From NCBI RefSeq assembly GCF_000737705.1, contig NZ_JPRH01000003.1:1-64000 (forward strand): DNA of 64,000 bases, in the 5' to 3' direction. Below the pieces are notes generated by a model, which searched no databases, was not told the origin of the DNA, and saw nothing but the letters and a program-made list of their open reading frames with translations. This document shows positions 7,185 through 16,615 of this stretch, piece by piece (the first letter of the stretch is position 1; every line of letters begins with the position of its first letter). Position numbers and translations under genes: made by a program. The DNA is from Chryseobacterium soli (GTDB lineage Bacteria; Bacteroidota; Bacteroidia; Flavobacteriales; Weeksellaceae).

Positions 7185-7191
7185 GTTTCAG

Positions 7192-7263
7192 GCCGACTTA
7201 GCTCAGCGGTAGAGTGCTTCCTTGGTAAGGAAGAGGTCACGGGTTCAAGTCCCGTAGTTGGCT
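7192..7263 (+). tRNA. tRNA-Thr (GGT)
   Basis: 72 bases; acceptor GCCGACT/AGTTGGC, anticodon loop TTGGTAA (GGT). The three bases after the discriminator are CCA, unlike the other tRNAs here, possibly by chance. Confidence 0.96.
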
Positions 7264-7272
7264 CCACTTTTC

Positions 7273-7299
7273 ATCCCGATACTATCGGGATTTTTTTTT
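7273..7299 (+). terminator. Terminator of tRNA cluster
   Basis: Perfect 8-bp stem ATCCCGAT/ATCGGGAT with 3-base loop and nine Ts. Confidence 0.85.
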
Positions 7300-7548
7300 G
7301 CCCGAAATTTATCATGAAATTCTCTGACTTGGAGTCAATGATATGTTCTATTAAAGCTATTACCGAAAATATATTTAGAGATTTGTTTAATAGCATTTTT
7401 CAGTTTCAATATTCTTCCCCTGAAAACAACTTCCGCAACACACTACATTCTATTAAAATTTAATTAAAATACCTGAGAAAGTGAAGTCCCTTCTATCATT
7501 GATTCAAAATCATAAAAATTTTCGTTAAATTCGTATAAAATAAATTTG

Positions 7549-8229
7549 ATGAATATTCTTTTATTAGAGGACGACCTTATTCTTTCGGCAGAGCTTTGTA
7601 AGTTCTTAGAGTCAAATAATTTTACTTGTGATAAGATTTATGATGGGGAGACATTTCTTCGCCAGATTAAAAACAATAGTTATGAACTCTACCTGCTTGA
7701 TATCAATGTTCCCAAGATCAACGGGCTTGATGTCTGCCAAACCATTCGTTCTTTTGATAAAAGTACACCCATCATCATCATTTCTGCATACGGCGATATT
7801 TCCGATAAAAAAGATGCTTTCAACCGACTGGCAGATGATTATCTGGTAAAACCTTTTCAGTTTGAAGAGCTTCTGCTACGGATCAATTCTTTATTGAGAA
7901 GAAAAATGCCTTCAGAGAATACAGATCAGGACATCATCAGAATAGACGATTTGATTATTAATAAAACCGAACAGAAAGTGTATCGCGGCGGGAATGAAAT
8001 TACCCTGACCTTAAAAGAATTTCAACTGCTGGCTTACCTTGCAGAAGCACAGGGCAGAACGGTTTCTAAACAGCAGATTACCGAACATGTCTGGGAGCAT
8101 AATTTCAATACGAACACCAATACGGTAGAAGTGTACATTAATTTTCTAAGAAAAAAGATCGACAAAGATTTTAAACTTAAACTGATTCATACCCGTTCCG
8201 GATTCGGATATTATTTAAGCCCATTATAA
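7549..8229 (+). CDS. OmpR/PhoB-family response regulator
   Basis: 226 residues from ATG 7549; the in-frame TTG three bases earlier is less likely. Receiver domain with the acidic pair Asp8/Asp9, phospho-acceptor Asp51 (LLDINVP) and Lys101 (LVKPF); C-terminal winged-helix DNA-binding domain from ~residue 130, ending in the usual HTRSGFGYYL. One base separates it from the histidine kinase. Location directly upstream of a CzcCBA-type operon indicates a CzcR/CusR-like role, activating metal efflux when the kinase senses metal; that link is inferred from position. TAAATTTG at 7541-7548 fits a -7 element but would give an almost leaderless mRNA, so it is doubtful. Confidence 0.9.
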   Translation: MNILLLEDDLILSAELCKFLESNNFTCDKIYDGETFLRQIKNNSYELYLLDINVPKINGLDVCQTIRSFDKSTPIIIISAYGDISDKKDAFNRLADDYLVKPFQFEELLLRINSLLRRKMPSENTDQDIIRIDDLIINKTEQKVYRGGNEITLTLKEFQLLAYLAEAQGRTVSKQQITEHVWEHNFNTNTNTVEVYINFLRKKIDKDFKLKLIHTRSGFGYYLSPL

Positions 8230-8230
8230 A

Positions 8231-9595
8231 ATGTCATTAAAGAGAAAGATAGCCCTCACGATCAGTATTGCCTTTTCACTGCTTTTTGGTGTGGTGATGG
8301 CGGTGATTTATCTCTCTTTTAATGATTTCAGAAGAGATGAATTCAAAGAAAGATTCAGGCAGCGGTTAGAATTTACAACGCATTTTATCTCAAAGTCAAA
8401 AGATTTTGAAGAAGAGGCTCCCATTTTTTTTAACGAAAATGCGGACAATGTACTTCTCAATGAAACTATTTTAATTTTCAATGGTGAAAAAGAACTGATA
8501 TACAGTACAATAAAAGACCGTAATGTCACCTGGGACAGTGCTTTGCTCAAAGAGCTGGATGAAAAGAAGATTATTTATACTGAAAAAACAGTTCCTGAAA
8601 TTTATGCGGCCCTGAGAACAATTAATGGGGAAAACTATTATATTCTTACCAGTGCTTTCGATACCAATGGAAAATCCAAACTGAATTATCTTAAATACCT
8701 GCTGATTGCGGCTTACGTGATGAGTACGCTTCTTATCGGATTTTTCAGCTATTATTTTATGGGGCAGTTTCTCCGCCCTTTGGAAGATTTAAATAAAGAG
8801 ATCTCAGAAGTTACTGCTCATAAATTAACCACCCAAATTCCCGTTCAGGAATCCAATGACGAAATAAATGTTCTGGCCAAGTCCTTCAATACCATGATCG
8901 CCAGATTAGATGATGTTTTTCAGTCACAGAGAGACTTTACCGCAAGTGCCTCCCATGAAATCCGGACACCCATTACTAGGATGGCTTTTCAGCTGGAAAA
9001 TCTAATCAAGCTCAAGCAGCATTCCCCAGAAACCCTGCTTTCTTTACAACAGATTCAAAAAGATGTGTATCAATTGTCGGATCTAACAAATTCTTTATTA
9101 CTGCTTACTAAATTTGACAAAGAAAATATTCAAAGTATTTATGAAGAAGTGAGAATTGATGAAGTCATTTTTGAATCCTTTGAAGCCGTAGAAAAAAGTT
9201 ATCCAACGCTAAAAATGGACTTTTTAATTTCTGAGGAAACTTCTGAAAACCCTCTTTTAACCATAAATGGAATCCAGTCACTGCTGGATATTGTTTTTAT
9301 CAATTTGTTTAAAAATGCAGCAGTATATTCAGATCATACAGAAGTAGATGTACTGATTACCGAAACAAATTTGAAACTGATAGTGGATGTTATTTCTCGA
9401 GGAAAAACAATTCCTGAACAAGAACAGTCAAAACTATTTGAGGCCTTTATGAGAGGGAATAATTCACAGAATATTTCAGGTTCAGGATTAGGGTTGCGAA
9501 TAGTAAAGCGAATTTTGGAATATCACGGCGCAGAGATTATCTATTCTTCTCCCGCAGAAAGCACCAACAAATTCAGCGTGATCTTTGAAAAGTAA
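8231..9595 (+). CDS. Sensor histidine kinase (CzcS/CusS-like)
   Basis: 454 residues. Membrane segment ~7-29, extracytoplasmic sensor region ~30-153, second membrane segment ~155-178, HAMP linker ~178-230, HisKA with phospho-acceptor His242 (SHEIRTPIT), HATPase domain ending with the G box GSGLGLRIVK. It autophosphorylates and passes phosphate to the preceding regulator. One-base spacing indicates translational coupling. The sensor region has no obvious His/Cys-rich metal site, so metal specificity cannot be read from it. Its position before the efflux operon suggests a periplasmic divalent-metal sensor. Confidence 0.9.
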   Translation: MSLKRKIALTISIAFSLLFGVVMAVIYLSFNDFRRDEFKERFRQRLEFTTHFISKSKDFEEEAPIFFNENADNVLLNETILIFNGEKELIYSTIKDRNVTWDSALLKELDEKKIIYTEKTVPEIYAALRTINGENYYILTSAFDTNGKSKLNYLKYLLIAAYVMSTLLIGFFSYYFMGQFLRPLEDLNKEISEVTAHKLTTQIPVQESNDEINVLAKSFNTMIARLDDVFQSQRDFTASASHEIRTPITRMAFQLENLIKLKQHSPETLLSLQQIQKDVYQLSDLTNSLLLLTKFDKENIQSIYEEVRIDEVIFESFEAVEKSYPTLKMDFLISEETSENPLLTINGIQSLLDIVFINLFKNAAVYSDHTEVDVLITETNLKLIVDVISRGKTIPEQEQSKLFEAFMRGNNSQNISGSGLGLRIVKRILEYHGAEIIYSSPAESTNKFSVIFEK

Positions 9596-9823
9596 TTTTT
9601 TCATTTTATAATTCCTTATTTAGTGAAACGCGCATTGGTTTTTTGTTGATTTTTTATAAAAATTCGGTACAATTTTAATGAAAAATGCACATTTTATATC
9701 TTAATAACAATTAAAAAAATCCCATAAACACAGCTGTTAGCGAAAAAATTTAATTTTTTTTTAATCCTCCTTTAAGTTTGTTTTAATCGATTCAAGGCAA
9801 TTTTGTAATTTAAAAGTAAAAAA

Positions 9824-11065
9824 ATGAACAAAATTGCAGGGCTGTTTATTGTCATTTCCTCATTCATGGCAGCACAACAGAATATGTCGCTTTTGGATTG
9901 CGAAGAAGCTTTCCAGAAGAACAATCTTCAACTGCTTGCTGAACAATATAATATCAATATGGCAGATGCAGATATTCTGCAGGCTAAAATATGGGAACTC
10001 CCGCAGTTAAGCGGACAAATCAACGCATATAATCCTCAGGATAAAAAAGTTTTTGATGCAGGCCATTCAAAAGGAGCGCAGGTTACACAGCTCATTTACA
10101 TGGGTGGCAAAAAGAAAAATGAGATTGCTTTTGCCAAATCAAATAAAGAACTTGCTCAGATTCAGTTTTCCCAACTCTTGGTTGAGCTTAAAACACAGCT
10201 CCACACCACCTATTACAATCTTTACTTTCAAAAACTAAAACTCGAAAACACCAACAAGCAACTTGGATATATGAAAGAGTTGCTGAATGCCTATAAAGTA
10301 CAGTCTGCAAAAGGGAATGTTTCCCTTAAGGACGAAGTGAGGCTGCAGAGTATTGTTATTCAGCTCAACAATGATAAGGTAGAAATCAATAAAACAATTT
10401 TGGAAGTGGAGCAAACGCTAAAAGTATTAACAGGAGTTATGGACGATATAGAACCGCAGCTTTCAGATGCTGAAGCTACAGATATTCTGGCCTCCCAGCC
10501 TTTTGGAGACGAAGAGGAATTGAAAAAGAAAGCCCTGGAACATAATGCAGATTATCTATACAATTTAAAATTGATTGATAACAGCAAACTCTTTGCCCAA
10601 TGGCAGAAATCACTGAATGTTCCGGATCTTAATCTCGGAGCAGGGTGGGACCAAAATGGAGGAACTTTCCAGAATGAGGTCAACCTGATGATTGGGATTC
10701 CGTTGCCGCTTTGGAAAAGCAATAAAGGAAATGTGGAAAAAGCAGGATTTGCCATCCAGCAGAATCAGAAAAACGCAGAATACCAAAAATTAAATCTTGA
10801 AACGAAGGTCCAGTCTGCTTTCAGAACATGGAAAACACAATACGACCAGTTTTCAGAAATTAAAGCTACAGATCTTAATAATATGGATTTGGTTTATAAC
10901 GGAATGCTGAAAAATTTCAGAAGCGGTAACGTCAGCCTGATCGAATTTACAGACTTTATGGAAAGTTACCGGCAGACCGCACTTCAGATCTATGATATGA
11001 AAAACGATATCATCCAGTCGGCAGAACAGCTCAATCAACTAGTACAAACGAAAATCTTCTATTAA
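9824..11065 (+). CDS. czcC: TolC/CzcC-family outer-membrane efflux protein
   Basis: 413 residues with an N-terminal signal peptide (residues ~1-18, ending at AAQ). Two repeats of long amphipathic helices, as in outer membrane efflux proteins; segments such as the LxxAxxYNIxxAxAD region and the C-terminal GNVSLIEFTDFMESYRQT are typical of CzcC. Forms the outer-membrane exit channel of the tripartite pump. First gene of a plus-strand operon; the next gene begins 3 bases after its stop. The 228 bases upstream contain only a weak promoter-like TTG (9778) / CAATTTTG (9798) pair. Confidence 0.85.
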   Translation: MNKIAGLFIVISSFMAAQQNMSLLDCEEAFQKNNLQLLAEQYNINMADADILQAKIWELPQLSGQINAYNPQDKKVFDAGHSKGAQVTQLIYMGGKKKNEIAFAKSNKELAQIQFSQLLVELKTQLHTTYYNLYFQKLKLENTNKQLGYMKELLNAYKVQSAKGNVSLKDEVRLQSIVIQLNNDKVEINKTILEVEQTLKVLTGVMDDIEPQLSDAEATDILASQPFGDEEELKKKALEHNADYLYNLKLIDNSKLFAQWQKSLNVPDLNLGAGWDQNGGTFQNEVNLMIGIPLPLWKSNKGNVEKAGFAIQQNQKNAEYQKLNLETKVQSAFRTWKTQYDQFSEIKATDLNNMDLVYNGMLKNFRSGNVSLIEFTDFMESYRQTALQIYDMKNDIIQSAEQLNQLVQTKIFY

Positions 11066-11068
11066 ACA

Positions 11069-12154
11069 ATGAAAAAATATATTATTATCGTGTGGGTAGC
11101 CTTGTCTTTATTATCCTGTTCCAAAAAAGAGGAAAATAAGGCACCGCAAGCAAAAAAAGGCTTTGAATTAAGCAATACCATGCTTAAATCAATCACTTTG
11201 GCGAAAGTTGAAAAGAGATATATAGAAGATGGATACAATTTTTACGGAAAAATATCTGCGGATAAAAACAGCTACATTGATGTTTATCCGTTAGTGGGTG
11301 GAAATGTTATGAGTGTGAATGTAGAACTTGGAGATTATGTGAAGAAAGGGCAGATCCTGGCAACCATAAGAAGTACAGAGCTTGCAGAAGTGCAAAAAGA
11401 TGTAAGTGATGCAAAGACTGATCTTGTAGTGGCCCAAAATAATGTGCGGGTTGCCAAAGAAATGTACGAAGGAAAACTGAATACCGAAAGAGATGTTCTT
11501 GAAGCTAAAAGCCAGTTGCAGAAAGCGCAGGACCAAATGCAGAGAGCCAATGCCGTAAGTACAGTATATAATGTAAAAAGAGGAAATATTTACAGTGTTG
11601 TTGCCCCGATCAGCGGTTATATTGTTCAAAAAAATATCAATAAAGATATGCAGCTGAGAGCGGACAGAAGCGACAATATTTTTGATGTAGCCAATACAAG
11701 CAATGTATGGGCAATTATGAACGTGAACGAATCCGATATTGATAAGATAAATCTGGGCATGAAAGCCGAAGTTTCCACACTCTCTTATCCGGACAAAATT
11801 TTTTACGGAAAAATTGATAAAATATTTAAAATTATAGATCCGCAGACGAATGCAATGCAGGCCAGGGTAGTGCTGGATAATACCAATGGATTATTGATTC
11901 CGGATAGCAAGGCGACTATCAAAGTTTCAAAGTCTGAAAACAGTACTGCACTTACGGTTCCTTCCAAAGCCGTAATTTTTGATGATAACAGAAGTTTTGT
12001 GGTCATCTATAAATCCAGAGCAGATCTGAAAGTTAAAGAAATAAAAGTCATGAAACAGGCCGGTGATACGACCTATGTTTCAGAGGGATTAGAAGAAGGT
12101 GAAGAAGTAATCACCAATAACCAGTTGTTAATTTATCGTTCATTAAATAACTAA
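11069..12154 (+). CDS. czcB: RND periplasmic adaptor, lipoprotein (CzcB family)
   Basis: 361 residues. Lipoprotein signal with Cys17 (SLLSC), so anchored in the inner or outer membrane facing the periplasm. Barrel-sandwich/biotinyl-like segments flank a helical hairpin (~residues 105-160), then beta-barrel and membrane-proximal domains. It links the RND pump with the TolC-like channel. Short for the family and lacking an obvious His-rich N-terminal metal-binding extension. Gap to the next start is only 2 bases. Confidence 0.87.
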   Translation: MKKYIIIVWVALSLLSCSKKEENKAPQAKKGFELSNTMLKSITLAKVEKRYIEDGYNFYGKISADKNSYIDVYPLVGGNVMSVNVELGDYVKKGQILATIRSTELAEVQKDVSDAKTDLVVAQNNVRVAKEMYEGKLNTERDVLEAKSQLQKAQDQMQRANAVSTVYNVKRGNIYSVVAPISGYIVQKNINKDMQLRADRSDNIFDVANTSNVWAIMNVNESDIDKINLGMKAEVSTLSYPDKIFYGKIDKIFKIIDPQTNAMQARVVLDNTNGLLIPDSKATIKVSKSENSTALTVPSKAVIFDDNRSFVVIYKSRADLKVKEIKVMKQAGDTTYVSEGLEEGEEVITNNQLLIYRSLNN

Positions 12155-12156
12155 TT

Positions 12157-13428
12157 ATGATGAGCATGAAAAAAATATTAGCAGTAAGCTCAGCTTTTTC
12201 ATCAGCTTTTTCATATTTGTTGGCACAGGAGAAGCCTCAGGATAGCTTAAAAAATAAACTGAATATAGGATTTCAGGCAACAATCATCAGCCAGCATCAT
12301 CCTAAATTTTCTGCAGATTATACAGGGGATAACAGTTTACAGCCAAACTCTGAATCTGCAACATCTTTAACATCAACCTTATATATTAATTATCATTTTA
12401 ATAAAAATACTCAAATAATCTTTACTCCTGAAGTGGCAGGTGGGAAAGGGTTAAGCGGGGCTACAGGAGTTGCAGGATTTCCAAACGGTGAAATTTTCAG
12501 AGTGGGTGAGCCAACCCCTAAAGTATATATTGCCAGACTAGCCTTGGAAAAAAGATTTGATTTTAAGAATGATAATCAGTTAAGGTTTGTTGTCGGAAAA
12601 TATTGCTTAGCAGACTACTTTGATAACAATCCCATAGCACATGATCCCAGAACACAGTTTATGAACTGGTCTTTGATGAGTTCCGGGGCCTGGGATTATC
12701 CCGCCAATGTCAGAGGCTATACGATGGGGCTGCTGGCAGAATATGTATTCCGGAATAACTGGTCGTTAAGAGCCAATTATGCATTGGAACCTACTACAGC
12801 AAATGGAGCAGATTTAAGCTACAAAATGGGAAAAGATTTTGGGCTGACTTTTGAAATTCAAAAGGATTTTTACAAAGAGGGTAATCTGTTTACAAGAATT
12901 ATGTTGCTGGGATATAGAAATCAGGCTCCAATGGTGCCCTACAGATTAGCAATACAGCAAAATGTAAATCTGACAGAAATAAATGGAGAGAGAAATACAA
13001 AATATGGGCTTTCGCTTAACCTTTATCAAAAATTATCCGAACATCTTTCAGGCTTTATGAGAACGTCCTGGAATGATGGTAAAAATGAGACGTGGGCGTT
13101 TACTGAGATCGATAATAGTTTGAGTGCAGGCGTTAATGTAAATGGTAAACTTTGGCACAGATCGGATGATAATTTCGGAATTGCTTTAGTTATCAACGGA
13201 ATTTCAAAAGATCATCAGAATTATCTTAAAGATGGACACTATGGATTTATCATAGGGGATGGAAATCTTAATTATGGAAGGGAGACTGCTTTGGAAGCTT
13301 ATTATAATCTTTGTTTTATGAAATATTATAATCTTTCTGCCGATTACCAATTTGTAAATCATCCAGCATATAATCAATCAAGAGGACCCGTTAGTTTTTT
13401 TAGTCTTCGTTTTCACTTTCAGATTTAG
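12157..13428 (+). CDS. Carbohydrate porin (OprB-like) outer-membrane beta-barrel
   Basis: 423 residues, signal peptide and many alternating hydrophobic strands ending in an aromatic-rich C-terminal strand (SLRFHFQI), as outer membrane barrels do. The internal region resembles bacterial OprB-type porins. Three in-frame ATGs occur (12157, 12160, 12166); the third gives the most natural signal peptide (MKKILAVSS). It lies between CzcB and CzcA with gaps of 2 and 9 bases, so it is part of the efflux operon, perhaps supplying passive outer-membrane permeability or metal-related passage; its job there is unknown. Confidence 0.75.
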   Translation: MMSMKKILAVSSAFSSAFSYLLAQEKPQDSLKNKLNIGFQATIISQHHPKFSADYTGDNSLQPNSESATSLTSTLYINYHFNKNTQIIFTPEVAGGKGLSGATGVAGFPNGEIFRVGEPTPKVYIARLALEKRFDFKNDNQLRFVVGKYCLADYFDNNPIAHDPRTQFMNWSLMSSGAWDYPANVRGYTMGLLAEYVFRNNWSLRANYALEPTTANGADLSYKMGKDFGLTFEIQKDFYKEGNLFTRIMLLGYRNQAPMVPYRLAIQQNVNLTEINGERNTKYGLSLNLYQKLSEHLSGFMRTSWNDGKNETWAFTEIDNSLSAGVNVNGKLWHRSDDNFGIALVINGISKDHQNYLKDGHYGFIIGDGNLNYGRETALEAYYNLCFMKYYNLSADYQFVNHPAYNQSRGPVSFFSLRFHFQI

Positions 13429-13437
13429 TATAGCGTT

Positions 13438-16400
13438 ATGAATAAATTTATCAAAAATATAATTGCTTTCTCCCTTAAAAATAAAGCGTTTACCTTTATT
13501 TGGGTGGCAATTTTGGCGGTTGCAGGATTTATAAGCTTCAAAAATATGCCTATTGAAGCTTTTCCTGATGTTACCAATACACAGATTGTAATCATTACCC
13601 AATGGAATGGACGAAGCGCGGAAGAAGTAGAACGCTTTGTGACGACACCCATTGAATTGGCAATGAGCCCGGTACAGAAGAAAACAAGTGTGAGGAGTAC
13701 CACCATGTTTGGACTTTCCATTGTTAAAATTCTGTTTGATGATGGGGTGGACGATACTTTTGCACGAAATCAGGTCAATAACCAGTTAAGAACAGTCAGC
13801 CTTCCTGATGACGTAGACCCGGAAGTACAACCACCCTACGGGCCAACCGGAGAAATTTTCAGATACACCCTTGAAAGTAAGAAAAAAGATTCGCGCGAGC
13901 TCTTAACCCTTCAGAACTGGGTAGTAGACAGGGCTTTGAGAGGAGTCCCCGGAGTCGCAGATATTAATGTTTTCGGAGGTCAGGATAAAGTTTTTGAATT
14001 GAGTATTGACCCCAGAGCGTTGGATAAATATAATCTGACACCGCTTCAGGTTTATGATGCTGTTACCAAAAGTAATTTAAATGTTGGCGGAGATGTGATT
14101 GAGAAAAACGGACAAGCTTATGTCGTACGGGGAATAGGTTTGGTGAGATCTGTTGCGGATATCGGTAATATTACGATTCAGAATGATAATGGAAATCCTG
14201 TTTTAGTTAAAAATGTGGCAGATGTTCATGAAAGTTCAATGCCTAGAGTAGGGCAGGCAGGACTGAATAACCACGAAGATACTGTAGAGGGTATTGTCGT
14301 GATGAGAAAAGGAGAAAATCCACGCGATGTGTTGGTAGGTGTAAAAGCAAAAATTAAAGAGCTGAATGAAAAGATCCTTCCAAAAGATGTTAAAATGGTC
14401 ACTTTCTATGATCGGGACAACCTGATGGATTTTACCACACACACCGTAATGCATAACCTTATTGAAGGAATTGTATTAGTAACGGTGATTGTCTTAATTT
14501 TCATGGCAGACTGGAGAACCACGTTGATTGTTTCCATTATTATCCCTTTATCCCTGTTGTTTGCATTCTTGTGCTTAAAACTGGCTGGAATGAGTGCCAA
14601 CCTGCTTTCATTGGGAGCCGTAGATTTCGGGATTATTATTGACGGAGCCGTCGTCATGGTGGAGGGGCTCTTTGTAATGCTCGACCACAAAGCTCAGAAA
14701 TACGGAAAAGAAAAGTTTAATAAAATGGCTAAAGGAGGCTGGATCAAACAAACCGGAACTGGCCTTGGAAAAGCAATTTTCTTTTCAAAATTGATTATTA
14801 TTACCTCATTGATCCCTATTTTTTCTTTCCAGAAAGTAGAAGGTAAAATGTTTTCACCATTAGCCTTTACCTTGGGATTTGCGCTAACAGGAGCTTTGAT
14901 ATTTACCTTAACGTTAGTACCCGTCCTTTCCCATATACTTTTAAACAAAAATGTAAAAGAAAAGAACAATCCGTTTGTCAACTTCTGGGACAGAATTGTG
15001 ATAAAAGGATTCAACTATACCTTCAGACATAAAAGGATGAGCTTAATCGTTGCCATTTCATTTCTGGCAGTAACGCTGTTTTCTGGAAAATTTTTAGGAA
15101 CTGAATTTTTACCGCAGCTTAATGAAGGTTCCCTGTGGATAACTGCAGAAATGCCGATGAGTTCTTCATTAAAGGAATCTTTGAAAACAGCAGATCTTCT
15201 CAAGAAAGATATTATGAGTTTCCCTGAGGTAACAGATGTGCTGGCGCAAACCGGAAGAAGTAATGACGGAACCGATCCCAATGGATTTGGATTCGTGCAG
15301 TTTGCGGTCAATCTTCAGCCCCGAGAAGATTGGAAACGTAAAATCAGCTATGAGAAACTGATCGAAGAAATTGATAAAAAACTGAGAAATTATCAGGGAA
15401 TTACCTTTAATTATTCCCAGCCTATTTCAGATAACGTAGCAGAAGCCGTTGCCGGTTTCAAAGCAGAAAACGGAATTAAAATTTATGGTGATAATCTGCA
15501 AACCCTGGACAGACTGGCAGAAGAAGTTTTACAGCAGGTGAAAGATGTTGATGGGGTAAAAGATCCGGGAATCATTAAAAATATTGGCCAGCCGGAAGTA
15601 AGTGTGGTATTAGACAGGGATAAAATGGCGGCCTACGGAGTAATGCCTGCAGACGCACAGGCCGTTCTTGAAATGGCTTTTGGAGGAAAAACAGCTTCAG
15701 AAATGTTTGATGGAGAACGGAAATTCCCGATTCGTCTCAGATATTCACAGGAATACAGAAAAGATGAAAATGATATTGCTGCTTTGATGGTTCCTACACA
15801 GGACGGAGCAAAAATTCCATTAAAAGAAATCAGTACGATTGTTAAAGACAATGGAGCTGCCTTTATCTACAGGGACGATATCAAACGATATATTGGAGTG
15901 AAGTTTTCAATCCGTGACCGTGATTTAGGAAGTACCATTGCTGATGCACAGAAAAAAGTAGCTAAAATTGAACTTCCGGACGGATATTCAGTCGGATGGA
16001 CAGGTCAGTTTGAAAATCAGCAGCGGGCATCGCACCGATTAGCGCAGGTTGTACCGGTAAGTATTCTGATGATCTTCTTCCTGTTGTTTATTCTCTTCGG
16101 AAATATAAAAGATTCACTGCTGGTATTGGCCAATGTTCCTTTTGCTTTAATCGGAGGAATTATTGCCTTGCACGTTACCCGAATGAATTTTGGAATATCA
16201 GCCGGGGTAGGAATGATTGCCCTTCTGGGAATCTGTATACAAAATGGGGTAATCCTCATTACAGAATTCCATCAAAATGTTAAAAACGGGCTGCATTTGG
16301 ACCTTGCCATATTAAATGGGGTGAAATCCAGAACCAGACCTGTAATAATGACTGCTCTGATGGCCTCTATTGGTCTTATGCCGGCTGCATTATCTACCGG

Positions 16401-16536
16401 TATCGGATCCGAGTCGCAAAAACCGCTTGCCATTGTGATTATTGGCGGACTTATTACAGCGACTGTTCTCACCCTTCTTATTTTCCCGATCATTTTCTGG
16501 ATCTTTAACCGAACTAAAAAATCGCAACAGATCTAG
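13438..16536 (+). CDS. czcA: Heavy-metal RND efflux pump (CzcA family)
   Basis: 1032 residues, typical for a CzcA-type pump without the C-terminal CzcC fusion common in other Bacteroidota. Twelve membrane segments in two halves with two large periplasmic loops. The transmembrane-4 motif is Asp396-Phe-Gly-x3-Asp402-Gly...Glu409, the D-FG-D-E set of the divalent-cation (Zn/Co/Cd/Ni) HME subfamilies; the CusA monovalent motif is absent. It is a proton antiporter in the inner membrane exporting metal through CzcB and CzcC. Last gene of the operon, followed by a strong terminator. Confidence 0.92.
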   Translation: MNKFIKNIIAFSLKNKAFTFIWVAILAVAGFISFKNMPIEAFPDVTNTQIVIITQWNGRSAEEVERFVTTPIELAMSPVQKKTSVRSTTMFGLSIVKILFDDGVDDTFARNQVNNQLRTVSLPDDVDPEVQPPYGPTGEIFRYTLESKKKDSRELLTLQNWVVDRALRGVPGVADINVFGGQDKVFELSIDPRALDKYNLTPLQVYDAVTKSNLNVGGDVIEKNGQAYVVRGIGLVRSVADIGNITIQNDNGNPVLVKNVADVHESSMPRVGQAGLNNHEDTVEGIVVMRKGENPRDVLVGVKAKIKELNEKILPKDVKMVTFYDRDNLMDFTTHTVMHNLIEGIVLVTVIVLIFMADWRTTLIVSIIIPLSLLFAFLCLKLAGMSANLLSLGAVDFGIIIDGAVVMVEGLFVMLDHKAQKYGKEKFNKMAKGGWIKQTGTGLGKAIFFSKLIIITSLIPIFSFQKVEGKMFSPLAFTLGFALTGALIFTLTLVPVLSHILLNKNVKEKNNPFVNFWDRIVIKGFNYTFRHKRMSLIVAISFLAVTLFSGKFLGTEFLPQLNEGSLWITAEMPMSSSLKESLKTADLLKKDIMSFPEVTDVLAQTGRSNDGTDPNGFGFVQFAVNLQPREDWKRKISYEKLIEEIDKKLRNYQGITFNYSQPISDNVAEAVAGFKAENGIKIYGDNLQTLDRLAEEVLQQVKDVDGVKDPGIIKNIGQPEVSVVLDRDKMAAYGVMPADAQAVLEMAFGGKTASEMFDGERKFPIRLRYSQEYRKDENDIAALMVPTQDGAKIPLKEISTIVKDNGAAFIYRDDIKRYIGVKFSIRDRDLGSTIADAQKKVAKIELPDGYSVGWTGQFENQQRASHRLAQVVPVSILMIFFLLFILFGNIKDSLLVLANVPFALIGGIIALHVTRMNFGISAGVGMIALLGICIQNGVILITEFHQNVKNGLHLDLAILNGVKSRTRPVIMTALMASIGLMPAALSTGIGSESQKPLAIVIIGGLITATVLTLLIFPIIFWIFNRTKKSQQI

Positions 16537-16560
16537 AGTTCTTTTATTTTATATTAATTG

Positions 16561-16595
16561 AAGCCTGAAATACATTGTATTTCAGGCTTTTGTTG
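16561..16595 (+). terminator. Terminator of czc operon
   Basis: 13-bp perfect stem AAGCCTGAAATAC / GTATTTCAGGCTT with a 3-base loop, then T-rich sequence. Confidence 0.85.
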
Positions 16596-16615
16596 TTGAA
16601 TATATATAATTTGTG

